A stretch of 64,000 nt of DNA from Mycobacterium kiyosense (lineage in GTDB: Bacteria; Actinomycetota; Actinomycetes; Mycobacteriales; Mycobacteriaceae), in the NCBI GenBank assembly GCA_021654635.1, contig AP025179.1, positions 3,596,001 to 3,660,000 of the forward strand. Direction: 5' to 3'. Below are positions 22,903-30,842 of this stretch, piece after piece. The notes under the pieces are model-generated. The model was not told the origin of the DNA and ran no database searches. It saw only the letters and a program-made list of their open reading frames with translations. A program made the translations under genes and the position numbers. Positions within the stretch are counted from its first letter, which is position 1; each line of letters opens with the position of its first letter.

Positions 22903-23826
22903 ATGACGATCTTTGATCGATTCAACTTCAAGGTAATTGCCGCCGCCGCAGGGTTGTGTGGGGCTGCGCTGTCATTGAGCCCGGTCGCGGCCGCCCTGCC
23001 GTTCAAGACGGGCGGCGCCGCGTGCATTCAGGGCATGGCCGGGGAACTCGCACCGGCGGGAGTCGGGGGTGCGCCGGCCGCGGCGGCGGCAGCCGCGGCG
23101 TGCTGCGCTTACGGCGCCGGCGCGGGAGCCGCTGGGGCCCCGGCGCCCGCGGGCGGACCCGCGCCCGCGGGAGCTCCGGGAGCTCCGGGGGCTACGGGCG
23201 CGACGGGGACCGCGATGACCTGCTGCGCCTACCCCGGTGGCGCCGCGGGCGGCCCGGCCGGCGCGGGAGGAACGACGCCCGCCGGAGGCACCACACCCGC
23301 CGGCGAGTCGACGCCCGCCGGCCCGGCCGCTGCCGGTGCGTGCGCGCCGGCCAGTGCGCCGCTGACCGACATGGCCGGCGTTCCGGTGGTGGTGCCGGGT
23401 CCGGCGGCGGTGCCGGTGGTTGCGCCGGTACCCGTCGGCGCCCCCGTCCCCGTCGGCGCACCGGTCCCCGTCGGCGCACCGGTACCGGTCGGCGCACCGG
23501 TACCGGTCGGCGCGCCCGTCCCCGTCGGCGCGCCGGTGCCCGTCGGTGCGCCAGTTCCGATCGGCGCACCCGTCCCCGTCGGTGCGCCCGTCCCCGTCGG
23601 CGCGCCGGTGCCCGTCGGTGCGCCAGTTCCGATCGGCGCACCCGTCGCGGGCGGGGTTCCGGTTCCGCTGGCTCCGGTCATCGCGGCCGGCACTCCGCTG
23701 GTCGACCTCGGTCCAGTGGCAGCCCCGATCACCGACATGTCGGGGACTGGCAAAGGCGAACCGACCCGCCCGGTGCCGGGAGGGCCGGTGCCCGGGCAGC
23801 CCTATCGGCCCGGTCCTGCTAGCTGA
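22903..23826 (+). CDS. secreted Pro/Gly/Val/Ala-rich repeat protein
   Basis: This 307-residue protein starts at ATG 22903, 9 bases after AAGGAG; an in-frame TTG at 22894 abuts the ribosome-binding site and is unlikely. Residues 1-32 form a Sec signal peptide ([20 protein letters not shown], then PVAAA). The mature part has two CCAY motifs near residues 65 and 105, a collagen-like [13 protein letters not shown] stretch, and then 12 exact PVP(V/I)GA hexapeptides. The tail is Pro-rich ([16 protein letters not shown]). Position next to gap and composition match M. tuberculosis Rv1435c, a Pro/Gly/Val-rich secreted protein of unknown role. An extracellular or wall-associated structural role is inference. 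Confidence 0.85.
   Translation: MTIFDRFNFKVIAAAAGLCGAALSLSPVAAALPFKTGGAACIQGMAGELAPAGVGGAPAAAAAAAACCAYGAGAGAAGAPAPAGGPAPAGAPGAPGATGATGTAMTCCAYPGGAAGGPAGAGGTTPAGGTTPAGESTPAGPAAAGACAPASAPLTDMAGVPVVVPGPAAVPVVAPVPVGAPVPVGAPVPVGAPVPVGAPVPVGAPVPVGAPVPVGAPVPIGAPVPVGAPVPVGAPVPVGAPVPIGAPVAGGVPVPLAPVIAAGTPLVDLGPVAAPITDMSGTGKGEPTRPVPGGPVPGQPYRPGPAS
23425..23640 (+). repeat. 18-bp minisatellite, 12 units, coding for PVP(V/I)GA
   Basis: Twelve consecutive 18-bp units run from 23425 to 23640 without interruption. Units 7-8 (23533-23568) are identical to units 11-12 (23605-23640), and both pairs contain the only Ile variants. This indicates a recent 72-bp internal duplication. Unit changes remain in frame, so the locus is a natural length polymorphism. 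Confidence 0.95.
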
Positions 23827-23838
23827 TTTCGGCGTCGA

Positions 23839-23876
23839 GGAACCCCCGGGGTGAGTTTCACCCGGGGGTTCCTTTT
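23839..23876 (+). terminator. intrinsic terminator after the repeat protein gene
   Basis: A GGAACCCCCGGG stem with a matching CCCGGGGGTTCC arm, a one-base bulge, a short AGTTT loop and a closing TTTT tract lies 13 bases after the stop at 23826. It is one of the clearest rho-independent-type hairpins in the window; such structures are uncommon in mycobacteria. Confidence 0.85.
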
Positions 23877-24377
23877 CGTCGCGGGTCGCACGCCCAATTA
23901 CATCGGCGGGCCGGGTGTGTGTTATTCGACGCCTTGATTTACGGCACGCCGATATGACTATTGCCTCGCGCACACCGAATCAGATTCGGTCGGCGCAGGA
24001 ATAGTGGACTCCGCTGCAGCGGAGAATGCGTAATTCGCAGTGAATGCGAACAGCTAGTCAGCAGAGCGCATTAATTGATTCGGCGGCGGACGCGTTCCGG
24101 CGTCCACACCGCCAGTGCGTCGCGCGTCCGGCGGCACACCGCTGCGCAAGGCTGTCGACCTTGGTAGCGGGTCGACCGTGGCGTGGCACGCTGGCACTGA
24201 TCTCAACTCCCTCTAACTGACATGGTTGCAATAGCGATGCTAAAGGCGGGCTGAGCAGGGAAAGCGCAGCCGCGGTGGGCGATTCGGTCAAGGCTTCGTC
24301 ACGGTTCGGCCACGCGGGCGGGTTGGTCTATTGGCCGTGGTCGGCGCGGGGCGGTTGGCCGCCCGCCACCCCTGCGC
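23877..24377. other. long intergenic region with three adjacent dyads
   Basis: No convincing gene was found here; a 77-codon minus-strand frame (24058-24291) lacks coding character. Three perfect dyads lie close together: ACCGAAT/ATTCGGT at 23974-23990, CTCCGCTG/CAGCGGAG at 24009-24024, and TTCGCA/TGCGAA at 24034-24050. Such spacing could mark regulator sites or a structured small RNA, but no promoter-terminator pair is evident. The region is less GC-rich than its surroundings. Confidence 0.4.
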
Positions 24378-24519
24378 GTTGCACCAGCGTGACAGCCGGC
24401 GCCGAGCGTCACGCCAGCGTGACGCTCCCGAGGGCCCCGCCGAGCGTTGCACCAGCGCGACTGTCGGCGCCGGCCGTCACGCTGGCGTGACGTTCGGCGC
24501 ACCTAAGGCCCCGCCGAGC
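24378..24519. repeat. diverged direct repeat with conserved palindromic cores
   Basis: Two copies of a roughly 70-base element lie back to back (24378-24445 and 24446-24519), each starting GTTGCACCAGCG and ending CCCCGCCGAGC. Each has a perfect palindrome in the middle: AGCGTCACGC/GCGTGACGCT at 24405-24426 and CGTCACGC/GCGTGACG at 24475-24492. Their two central bases are complementary to each other (CA and TG). Conservation of symmetry despite divergence suggests a functional hairpin or binding site. I recall similar elements in intergenic DNA of other mycobacteria but cannot verify this. Confidence 0.7.
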
Positions 24520-24582
24520 GCCGCGGCACGCACGCGGCGCGCCCCGCGGGCCCAGCCGGCCTTGGCGCCCCAGCACCGGCGG

Positions 24583-26001
24583 TCAGCGGTTGTGCAGCCA
24601 GCGCAGCGCCGCCTCGGCGGCGTGATAGCCGCACAGGCCGTGTATCCCGGCGCCCGGCGGCCCGGACTGCGAGCACAGGTAGACACCCGGCACGCCGATC
24701 GCATACGGGTCGACCGCTATCCGCGGCCGGAAGAGGATCTGCAACCGGTCGTTGGCGCCGCCGATGATGTCGCCGCCGATGAAGCTGGGATTGCGGGCCT
24801 GCAGTTCGCCGGTGCTGGTGGACACCGTCGCGACGATACGGTCGCGAAACCCGGGCGCGAACCGCTCGATCTGGTCGACGATCGCGGCCGTCGCGTCGCC
24901 GGTGTAGCCGTACGGCACGTGCGCGTACGCGTAGATCGGGTTGATGTTGCCCGCCGACCGGGACGGGTCGGCCAGATACTGCTGCCCGAGCAGCACGAAC
25001 GGACGTTGCACCATCTTGCCTTGTGCGCGTTGGCGTTCGGTCTCGGCGATCTCTTGGAAGCTACCGCCCAGATGCACCGTCCCGGCCCGCCCGCAATCGG
25101 GGTTGGCCCAGGGGATGTCGCCATCGATCGCGAAGTCGACCTTGAACGCCGAGGAACCTTCGCGGTAACGCCGATAGGACCGCCTGATGCGGGCCGGCAT
25201 CGCATCGCCGTACAGATCGAGAACCTGGGCGGGGCTGAGGTCGAGCATGACGATGTCCGCGGTCGGGATGTCGCGGCGGCGGGTGACGGTGACACCGGTG
25301 CTCACCCGTCCGCCCGCGGCGGCCAGCGCCGCACCCAACGCGCGTGCGATGGCGCCGGATCCACCTTCGGCCACGGGCCAGCCGTACCGGTGCCCGCTGG
25401 CCAGGATCATCAGTCCGAGCGAGGCGGTCAGCGGCCGATCCAGCCGGGTGAAGGCGTGCGCGGCCGCCCCGCCGTACAGGGCCCGCGCCTGCTCGGTGTG
25501 GAACCAGCCGGCCACCGCGGTGGCCGGCAGCACCGCGCGCGGACCGAAGGCCGCCAGGCGGATCGGATGCCGCGGAATGTTGAGGACCGGGCGCAGCAGG
25601 TCTTGGGCCAGGGCGTCGAAGCCCTTGGCCAGTCCGCCGACCGCCGCCTTCCATCGACGGCGATCCGCACCAAGTCCCTTGGCGGTCTTGGTGATCGACT
25701 GATAGAGCAGACCGACGGTGCCGTCCTCGAGCGGATGTGCGCAGTCGATCTCCGGCCACTTCCACGTCAGCCCGTAACTCTCGAGTCCGATCTCCTTCCA
25801 GAACGGGGAGCCCACGCCGAGCGGATGAAACGCCGAGCAGTGGTCGTGGACGACGCCGGGCACCGTCAATTCACCCGAGCGCACGCCTCCCCCGATGGTG
25901 TCCTGCGCCTCGAGCACCTGCACGTCGACGCCCTGGCGGGCCAGGTGGATTGCGGCGGCCAGCCCGTTGGGCCCGGCGCCGACGACGACAGCGGTCGTCA
26001 T
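24583..26001 (-). CDS. phytoene-dehydrogenase-like FAD oxidoreductase
   Basis: This 472-residue flavoprotein matches the size and position of M. tuberculosis Rv1432, a probable dehydrogenase. The FAD-binding dinucleotide motif VVVGAGPNGLAAAIHLARQG is at residues 4-23, followed by VLEAQDTIGGGVRSGEL. The C-terminal FAD signature VPGVYLCSQSGPPGAGIHGL is near residue 440. The family (NAD(P)/FAD-dependent, carotenoid isomerase/desaturase-like) acts on lipophilic substrates; the true substrate is unknown. The ATG at 26001 overlaps the stop of the upstream gene (ATGA), implying translational coupling. Confidence 0.9.
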   Translation of the reverse strand: MTTAVVVGAGPNGLAAAIHLARQGVDVQVLEAQDTIGGGVRSGELTVPGVVHDHCSAFHPLGVGSPFWKEIGLESYGLTWKWPEIDCAHPLEDGTVGLLYQSITKTAKGLGADRRRWKAAVGGLAKGFDALAQDLLRPVLNIPRHPIRLAAFGPRAVLPATAVAGWFHTEQARALYGGAAAHAFTRLDRPLTASLGLMILASGHRYGWPVAEGGSGAIARALGAALAAAGGRVSTGVTVTRRRDIPTADIVMLDLSPAQVLDLYGDAMPARIRRSYRRYREGSSAFKVDFAIDGDIPWANPDCGRAGTVHLGGSFQEIAETERQRAQGKMVQRPFVLLGQQYLADPSRSAGNINPIYAYAHVPYGYTGDATAAIVDQIERFAPGFRDRIVATVSTSTGELQARNPSFIGGDIIGGANDRLQILFRPRIAVDPYAIGVPGVYLCSQSGPPGAGIHGLCGYHAAEAALRWLHNR

Positions 26002-26486
26002 GCCGGCACAGCGCGCAGCGACCTGACGGGAACCGGGAATTCGTCGCCGGGTTCCGGCCAGGGCTGGCGGGTCAGCATGTCCGCGACGTCGACGTACCCG
26101 GCCCTGCCACGATTTCTTCTTCGCGCACTTGGTAATCGGCTTCGTCGGCGCCCAGCGCCCGGGACCGCAGGCCGTTGAGCGCACGGCCGTGGGAGTGCAT
26201 CGACCGGAAGGCCCCCCACCTTGTCGGCCATCACCTCGGCGGTCTCGGCGTCGTAGAGTTTGGCTGCGTCGGCCAGGCGTGGTGATCGACGTCCGGAAGG
26301 TCTGGTGACATGAATCCCATGACGGCCCCGTTCCCCAAGTGAAACCAGCGGGTCCAAATGTATCGGGTGCGGCAACACCGATCGGCCGTCGGCCAAGGTC
26401 GCCGAACGTGCGCAGTGCGGGAAGATCCAGCCCGACGGATCTTTCCCGACTGGCGCACGCTCGGCGACGGTTAGGCGGACAGACAC
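25998..26486 (-). CDS. hypothetical protein with apparent internal indels, coupled to the oxidoreductase
   Basis: The open frame (162 codons) starts at GTG 26486 and ends 4 bases into the next gene. Both ends look coding: VGKDPSGWIFPHCARSATLA near the start, and GYVDVADMLTRQPWPEPGDE at the end. The middle is Arg-rich off-frame sequence. Better coding appears in the other frames as NGAVMGFMSPDLPDVDHHA, then LADAAKLYDAETAEVMADK, then MHSHGRALNGLRSRALGADE. Four indels (two insertions in G runs, two deletions) with a net shift of zero would join these into one protein. I do not recognise the family. It is either a decaying gene or an error-rich consensus. Confidence 0.5.
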   Translation of the reverse strand: MSVRLTVAERAPVGKDPSGWIFPHCARSATLADGRSVLPHPIHLDPLVSLGERGRHGIHVTRPSGRRSPRLADAAKLYDAETAEVMADKVGGLPVDALPRPCAQRPAVPGAGRRRSRLPSARRRNRGRAGYVDVADMLTRQPWPEPGDEFPVPVRSLRAVPA

Positions 26487-26561
26487 TCCGTGCGACCCCT
26501 CAATCGCCTGGCATGCCGCCCTGGATGTGCGGGCGCCGAGACCACGGCGCCCGTCCGAGGA

Positions 26562-26975
26562 TCAGCGGACCTGATCGCCTCCCGGCAGGGAGAATCGCCG
26601 CCGCAGCTTCGCGATCAGGGCTTCGACGGTCTGCCTTTCCCGCAGTTCGACCCGGAACAGGTCGCGGAAACCGAGGACGTTGTCGATGTCGCCGGCGGCT
26701 TGCGCGAACGTGATACCAGCCCGGCATTTCTCGATCCGATGGTCGATGCGCCGCAGGTTCGCGGTCAACAGCGCCAGGAAGTACTCGGCTTGGCGCCGAT
26801 CCCCCGTCGGTGGCTCGGGAAGATAGCGAGGTTCAGCGGGCGGAGCCGGCTTTGGAGCGGTGAAATGCGGTGGAATATGCAGATTCTCATCGGAATGCCG
26901 ACCCTCGTGGGCACGTACCGCTCGATGCGACGTCGCGCGCAACCGGGGATAGCTGGGCGGCGTGGCGGCGATCAT
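26562..26975 (-). CDS. hypothetical protein
   Basis: This 137-residue protein has a disordered Pro-rich first half (PHFTAPKPAPPAEPRYLPEP near residues 36-55). The second half is helical and amphipathic (RRQAEYFLALLTANLRRIDH, DLFRVELRERQTVEALIAKL) and resembles a small helical-bundle domain. No signal peptide, membrane segment or known motif is seen. A CCGTA-TCT-TACGG dyad (26993-27005) lies 18 bases upstream of the ATG. It stands alone between the oxidoreductase pair and the PucR-type gene. The coding character is convincing; the function is unknown. Confidence 0.55.
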   Translation of the reverse strand: MIAATPPSYPRLRATSHRAVRAHEGRHSDENLHIPPHFTAPKPAPPAEPRYLPEPPTGDRRQAEYFLALLTANLRRIDHRIEKCRAGITFAQAAGDIDNVLGFRDLFRVELRERQTVEALIAKLRRRFSLPGGDQVR

Positions 26976-27030
26976 GAGTGAACGATAACGTACCGTATCT
27001 TACGGAAACCACGTGTCGCGACGCCGAAGC

Positions 27031-28293
27031 TCACCACTGCTTTTGTGCGCGCAGCACAACCCGGCCCATCCACCGGCAGACCTCCAGCGCCAACTGCACC
27101 TTGAGCACCGCGTCGGGATCATCGAAGTCCTGTCCGCAACGTTCCATGGCCTGACCGACGCGATACTGAATAGTGTTGCGATGCAAGCTCATTGATTCCG
27201 CCGTCGCGACATAGCTGCGGTTGCGGAGCAGGAATTCGCGCAACGTTTCACGAAGCCACCGGTTGCGTTCGTCGTCCACGTCGAGGTCGCCCAACACGTC
27301 GGCCACGAATCGCCGCAACTCCTCGGGGTCACTGGCCAGCAACGCGATCGGCGCGATATCCCCGTAGCAGACGACCCGGTCACACGGGTGGTCCCCGCCG
27401 GCGAGAGCCACCGCCTTGGCACGCTCGGCCTGTCTCAGCGACGTCCGGAACCCGTCCAGGCCGTGCTCGACCCGCCCGAACGCCAGACGCACCTCAATGC
27501 CGGCCGACTCGAATGCCGCACGCGCCTGCGTCGGTTGCACCACCCGGCCCGGGGCCGGGGAGAACCACAACCGGGCCTCCCGCTCGTCGGTCGGCACCAT
27601 CAGGGACCGCCCGACCGCCAGCAACTCCCCCGCCAGCAGCGACGCAGCCTTGTCGAACAGCGCCGCGACGTCGCGGTTGGTCAGCGCGGTATCGGCCCAC
27701 ATCACCGCCGCGATCTGCACGCCGTCCAACCGATAACCCAGCACCATCTCGGCGCGCTGGACATCGATGGGCGTGCCGGCCAGCAGATCGGTGACCCACT
27801 GCTGCTGCAGGCCGCTGCGGCGACTCACCCACCGGTCATGCTCCTGCTCGTAGGCGACGATCAGCTGATCCGCGACCACATCGACGACGCAAGCGCAGCG
27901 ATTCACCAGTTCGACGATCGCCGGAACGCGCTGCGCGGCATCCAACAGCGCGACAAACTGCATCGCCTGTTCCAGGAACCGCGCATGTACCAGGCGGTGT
28001 GCCCGCACCAGCGCAGACAACGGCGTACCGCGCTGCGCGGCCGCCCGGGTGTAGGCCAGGGCCGCCGCCGGTGCTTCCAGGAAGGGTTCGGCCTGATCCC
28101 GTTCCAGATAGTGGATGCCCGCGACCACGCTCTCGGTGAGGCTGGCCCGCCACATCATCAGCATCCGGCCGTCGTAGTCCAGGCCCGAGATCTGCTTCTG
28201 CATCGACTCGAACAAGTCCGCGATGAAGTCCTCGCGGATCGCGTCCATCTGTCGAGCGATCACCGACAGCTGACCCTCACCAGCTTCAGGCAC
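27031..28293 (-). CDS. PucR/CdaR-type helix-turn-helix regulator
   Basis: This roughly 420-residue regulator matches M. tuberculosis Rv1429 in size and position. The central region (VSRRSGLQQQWVTDLLAGTP onward, about residues 155-300) is a GGDEF-like sensor of PucR proteins. The C terminus LLRNRSYVATAESMSLHRNT then IQYRVGQAMERCG is the PucR helix-turn-helix. The GTG at 28293 is preferred because GGAAGGAA lies 7 bases upstream; GTG 28326 is possible, and the longer reading overlaps the upstream acyltransferase gene. It lies about 100 bases after the WS/DGAT gene in the same direction and might control it or be part of its operon. The ligand is unknown. Confidence 0.85.
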   Translation of the reverse strand: MPEAGEGQLSVIARQMDAIREDFIADLFESMQKQISGLDYDGRMLMMWRASLTESVVAGIHYLERDQAEPFLEAPAAALAYTRAAAQRGTPLSALVRAHRLVHARFLEQAMQFVALLDAAQRVPAIVELVNRCACVVDVVADQLIVAYEQEHDRWVSRRSGLQQQWVTDLLAGTPIDVQRAEMVLGYRLDGVQIAAVMWADTALTNRDVAALFDKAASLLAGELLAVGRSLMVPTDEREARLWFSPAPGRVVQPTQARAAFESAGIEVRLAFGRVEHGLDGFRTSLRQAERAKAVALAGGDHPCDRVVCYGDIAPIALLASDPEELRRFVADVLGDLDVDDERNRWLRETLREFLLRNRSYVATAESMSLHRNTIQYRVGQAMERCGQDFDDPDAVLKVQLALEVCRWMGRVVLRAQKQW

Positions 28294-28390
28294 CTCGGGT
28301 TCCTTCCGCAGAGTCCCCCGCAACACTCTGCCCGTCTCGAGGCCGGGACGGAATGCTTTGGCCGTCCGGTGTTGCGCGAGACCGTCTACG

Positions 28391-29902
28391 TCAGTGCGCG
28401 CCGCCCCGCCCGCGGCGCGGCAGCGCGGGCCGCAGCGGCTGCGCCCACTGCGCACCGGTCGCGTCGAACAGCCGCCCGATCTCGGCGATATGCATGTCGG
28501 CGAGGTCCCACACATCGGGTACCAGCTCGCGGTCGGCGATGAAACCGAAGTCGAGTCGGTCCAGGTAGCTGACCACCGTGATGTTGAGGCCCTGCCCGTC
28601 GGTGACGATCGACACCGGAAATTGATGGCACAGCTTGGCGCCCGCGAAGTACAACGGGCGGCGCGGCCCGGGAACGTTGGAGATCACCACGTTGAAGGGC
28701 AGCCCGACCCGGTTGGCCAACTGCAGCCGGGACGCCAACCGGACCGCCGAGGTGGACAGCACCGGCGCCGAGTACCGGGTGAGGTCGGCCAGCTCCTCGG
28801 CCGGCACCAGCTCGAAGCGACGCTTGGCCTGCCGCATCGCGGCCCGGCACAGCTCGACCCGTTCGAGCGGGTCGGCGCAATCGGTCGGCAGGTCGGCGAC
28901 GATGGCCGACACCCGGTTGGTCCATGGGTCGGCTTCGTCGCCGGTCCGGATCGACACCGGCACCATGGCCCGCAGCGGTCGATCGGGCAGCGCGTCGTGA
29001 GCCAACAGGTATTCGCGCAATCCGCCGGCACAGATCGCCATCACGATGTCGTTGACGGTACCGCCCGTCGCCTCCTTGAGGCGCTTGATGTTCTCCAAAG
29101 ACGTTGTGCGCATTGCGAATCGACGATGGGCGGTGATGGTCTTGTTCCACGGTGCCGACGGCGCCGACACGCTGGGCAGCGAGACACGCGCAAGGTCGCC
29201 GATGCCGGTGCCGGCTACTCGTTTGACCACTGACCCCGCGACTGCAGCGGCGCTTCCCACGCCGCGGATTCCGGCGGCGTCGGCGAGTTGCCGCACGATC
29301 CGCGTCTGCACCCGTATCGCCCGGAACGGGTTGCCCGCCAAACGAATTGCTGTGCGGCGCAATAGTTCTCCGGCGCCCGGTAGTGATTCGGACTGCCACT
29401 GCGACCCGTCGCCCGGCGGCAGGGCATCGGGCGCGGTATCGGTCACGATCTGCAGCATCAACTGGCCCGACGCCCCGTCGATGGTGGCGTGGTGATACTT
29501 GGTCAACAGCGCCCACCGCCCGTCGGCCAACCCGTCGATGACGTAGACCTCCCACAGCGGGCGGGTCCGGTCCATCGGACGCCCGACGATCCGGCACACC
29601 TGATCGGCCAGCTGGTCGATCAAACCCGGCTTGGCCAAACGCAATTCACGGATGTGGAAATCGAGGTCCAGATTCGGGTCGGACACCCAGTACGGGTGAT
29701 CCAGCCCGAACGGCACCTCGACCAGACGCCTGCGCAGCGGCTCGAGTTCGCCCACCAGCGACGCGAACTTGGCGTACACCGCGGCGTAGGCGTCGTAGTC
29801 CCGCCGGGGCCGCTCGAAGATCATCACGCTGGTGACATGCCCGAACGTCGTCGAGGTTTCCATATGCAGAAACGCGGCGTCCAGACCGCTGAGTTGCTTC
29901 AC
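28391..29902 (-). CDS. WS/DGAT family acyltransferase
   Basis: Wax ester synthase/diacylglycerol acyltransferase enzymes make triacylglycerol or wax esters from acyl-CoA. The protein has 503 residues from GTG 29902, which has AAGGAG 6 bases upstream. The active-site HHxxxDG motif is KYHHATIDG near residue 140, the N terminus LSGLDAAFLHMET is typical, and NVVISNVPGPRRPLYFAGAK near residue 400 is the conserved C-terminal block. This copy is extra relative to the syntenic M. tuberculosis region, where only Rv1425 is present. It starts 25 bases after the SDR stop and may form an operon with it. Confidence 0.93.
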   Translation of the reverse strand: MKQLSGLDAAFLHMETSTTFGHVTSVMIFERPRRDYDAYAAVYAKFASLVGELEPLRRRLVEVPFGLDHPYWVSDPNLDLDFHIRELRLAKPGLIDQLADQVCRIVGRPMDRTRPLWEVYVIDGLADGRWALLTKYHHATIDGASGQLMLQIVTDTAPDALPPGDGSQWQSESLPGAGELLRRTAIRLAGNPFRAIRVQTRIVRQLADAAGIRGVGSAAAVAGSVVKRVAGTGIGDLARVSLPSVSAPSAPWNKTITAHRRFAMRTTSLENIKRLKEATGGTVNDIVMAICAGGLREYLLAHDALPDRPLRAMVPVSIRTGDEADPWTNRVSAIVADLPTDCADPLERVELCRAAMRQAKRRFELVPAEELADLTRYSAPVLSTSAVRLASRLQLANRVGLPFNVVISNVPGPRRPLYFAGAKLCHQFPVSIVTDGQGLNITVVSYLDRLDFGFIADRELVPDVWDLADMHIAEIGRLFDATGAQWAQPLRPALPRRGRGGAH

Positions 29903-29927
29903 GAACGGCTCCTTGGGTTTTCGGCGC

Positions 29928-30692
29928 TCAGTTGGCCAGCATGCCGCCTTCGACGGGCAGCGTGATGCCGGTGATGTAGCTGCTGGCGTCACTGGCGAGG
30001 AAAATCAGGGCGGTACTCAACTCTTCGGTGCGGCCGATGCGGCCGACGAGGGTGCGCGGAACGACAGTGGCGTCAAGGTAGCCGGCTGGGAGTTCGTCGG
30101 TCATCTCCGACTCGAAGAAACCAGGTGCCAGCGCGTTGACCCGGATACCTTTACGTCCGGTCCATTGCTGGGCCAGATCGCGGGTCAGGCCGATCACGCC
30201 GGCCTTGGAGGACGCGTAGGCGGCCTGCGGCAGACCACCCGAGGTCAGGCCGAGCACACTGCTGATATTGACGATGGAACTGCCGGGCCGCATCACCTGC
30301 GCGCACGCCTGCGCCATCCAGTAGCTGCCGTTGAGGTTGAGATCGATCACGGACCGGAACTCTTCGGGTGTCTCACGCAGGGCCGGCACGGCAGTCCCCA
30401 CGCCGGCGTTGTTGACCAGAATGTCGACCCGCCCGAATGTGTCCATCGCGGCCTGGACCAGGTTCTGGCAGTCGGCCGGCTGGGTGACGTCGGTGCGCAC
30501 CGCCAGGGATCGGCGGCCGGCGTTCTCGACCAGCGCCGCGGTGCGGGCCATCCGATCCTCGCGCCGGGCACCCAGCACCACGTGCGCTCCCGCTTCGGCG
30601 AGCGCCGCGGCGAACCCGACTCCGAGGCCGCTGGAAGCGCCGGTGACGATAGCGATGCGGTCGTCAAGCCGGAAGCTGTCGAGGATGGTCAT
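29928..30692 (-). CDS. short-chain dehydrogenase/reductase
   Basis: This classical NAD(P)-dependent oxidoreductase has 254 residues from the ATG at 30692 (AAAGGA 8 bases upstream; a longer in-frame start at 30773 would consume the operator region). The cofactor motif IVTGASSGLGVGFAA (TGxxxGxG) is near residue 17, LVNNAGVG near residue 94, the catalytic Ser in VNISSVLG, and Tyr-Lys in QAAYASSKAGVIGLTRDLAQ. Its substrate is probably a lipid-type hydroxy or keto compound, given the WS/DGAT neighbour, but this is inference. It is divergent from a QsdR-type TetR regulator. Confidence 0.92.
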   Translation of the reverse strand: MTILDSFRLDDRIAIVTGASSGLGVGFAAALAEAGAHVVLGARREDRMARTAALVENAGRRSLAVRTDVTQPADCQNLVQAAMDTFGRVDILVNNAGVGTAVPALRETPEEFRSVIDLNLNGSYWMAQACAQVMRPGSSIVNISSVLGLTSGGLPQAAYASSKAGVIGLTRDLAQQWTGRKGIRVNALAPGFFESEMTDELPAGYLDATVVPRTLVGRIGRTEELSTALIFLASDASSYITGITLPVEGGMLAN

Positions 30693-30736
30693 TCGCGGGG
30701 TCCTTTCACGCGGGGCAGCATGCATCGTATCCATAA

Positions 30737-30803
30737 ATGTTGCATCTATGCATTGAATGGAGAGAAAGCTCACTGAAATGTATTCCTGCTAATATGTTGC
30801 ATC
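30737..30803. promoter_or_regulatory. direct repeats ATGTTGCATC between SDR and TetR genes
   Basis: The 10-base sequence ATGTTGCATC occurs at 30737-30746 and again at 30794-30803, in an AT-richer intergenic stretch between divergent genes. The left copy runs into TGCAT-CT-ATGCA (30741-30752), a partial dyad. These are candidate binding sites for the adjacent TetR-family regulator or for the divergent promoters. Confidence 0.4.
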
Positions 30804-30842
30804 ACTACGACATTTCCTAAAACGCTGGCGGGTGGTGCGCGA

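Noticed and set aside
23425..23640. CRISPR or regulatory iteron array
   Set aside because: Units are 18 bp, contiguous, in frame and encode a regular hexapeptide inside a gene.
24058..24291. 77-codon minus-strand frame
   Set aside because: No ribosome-binding site or coding character, and no recognisable similarity.
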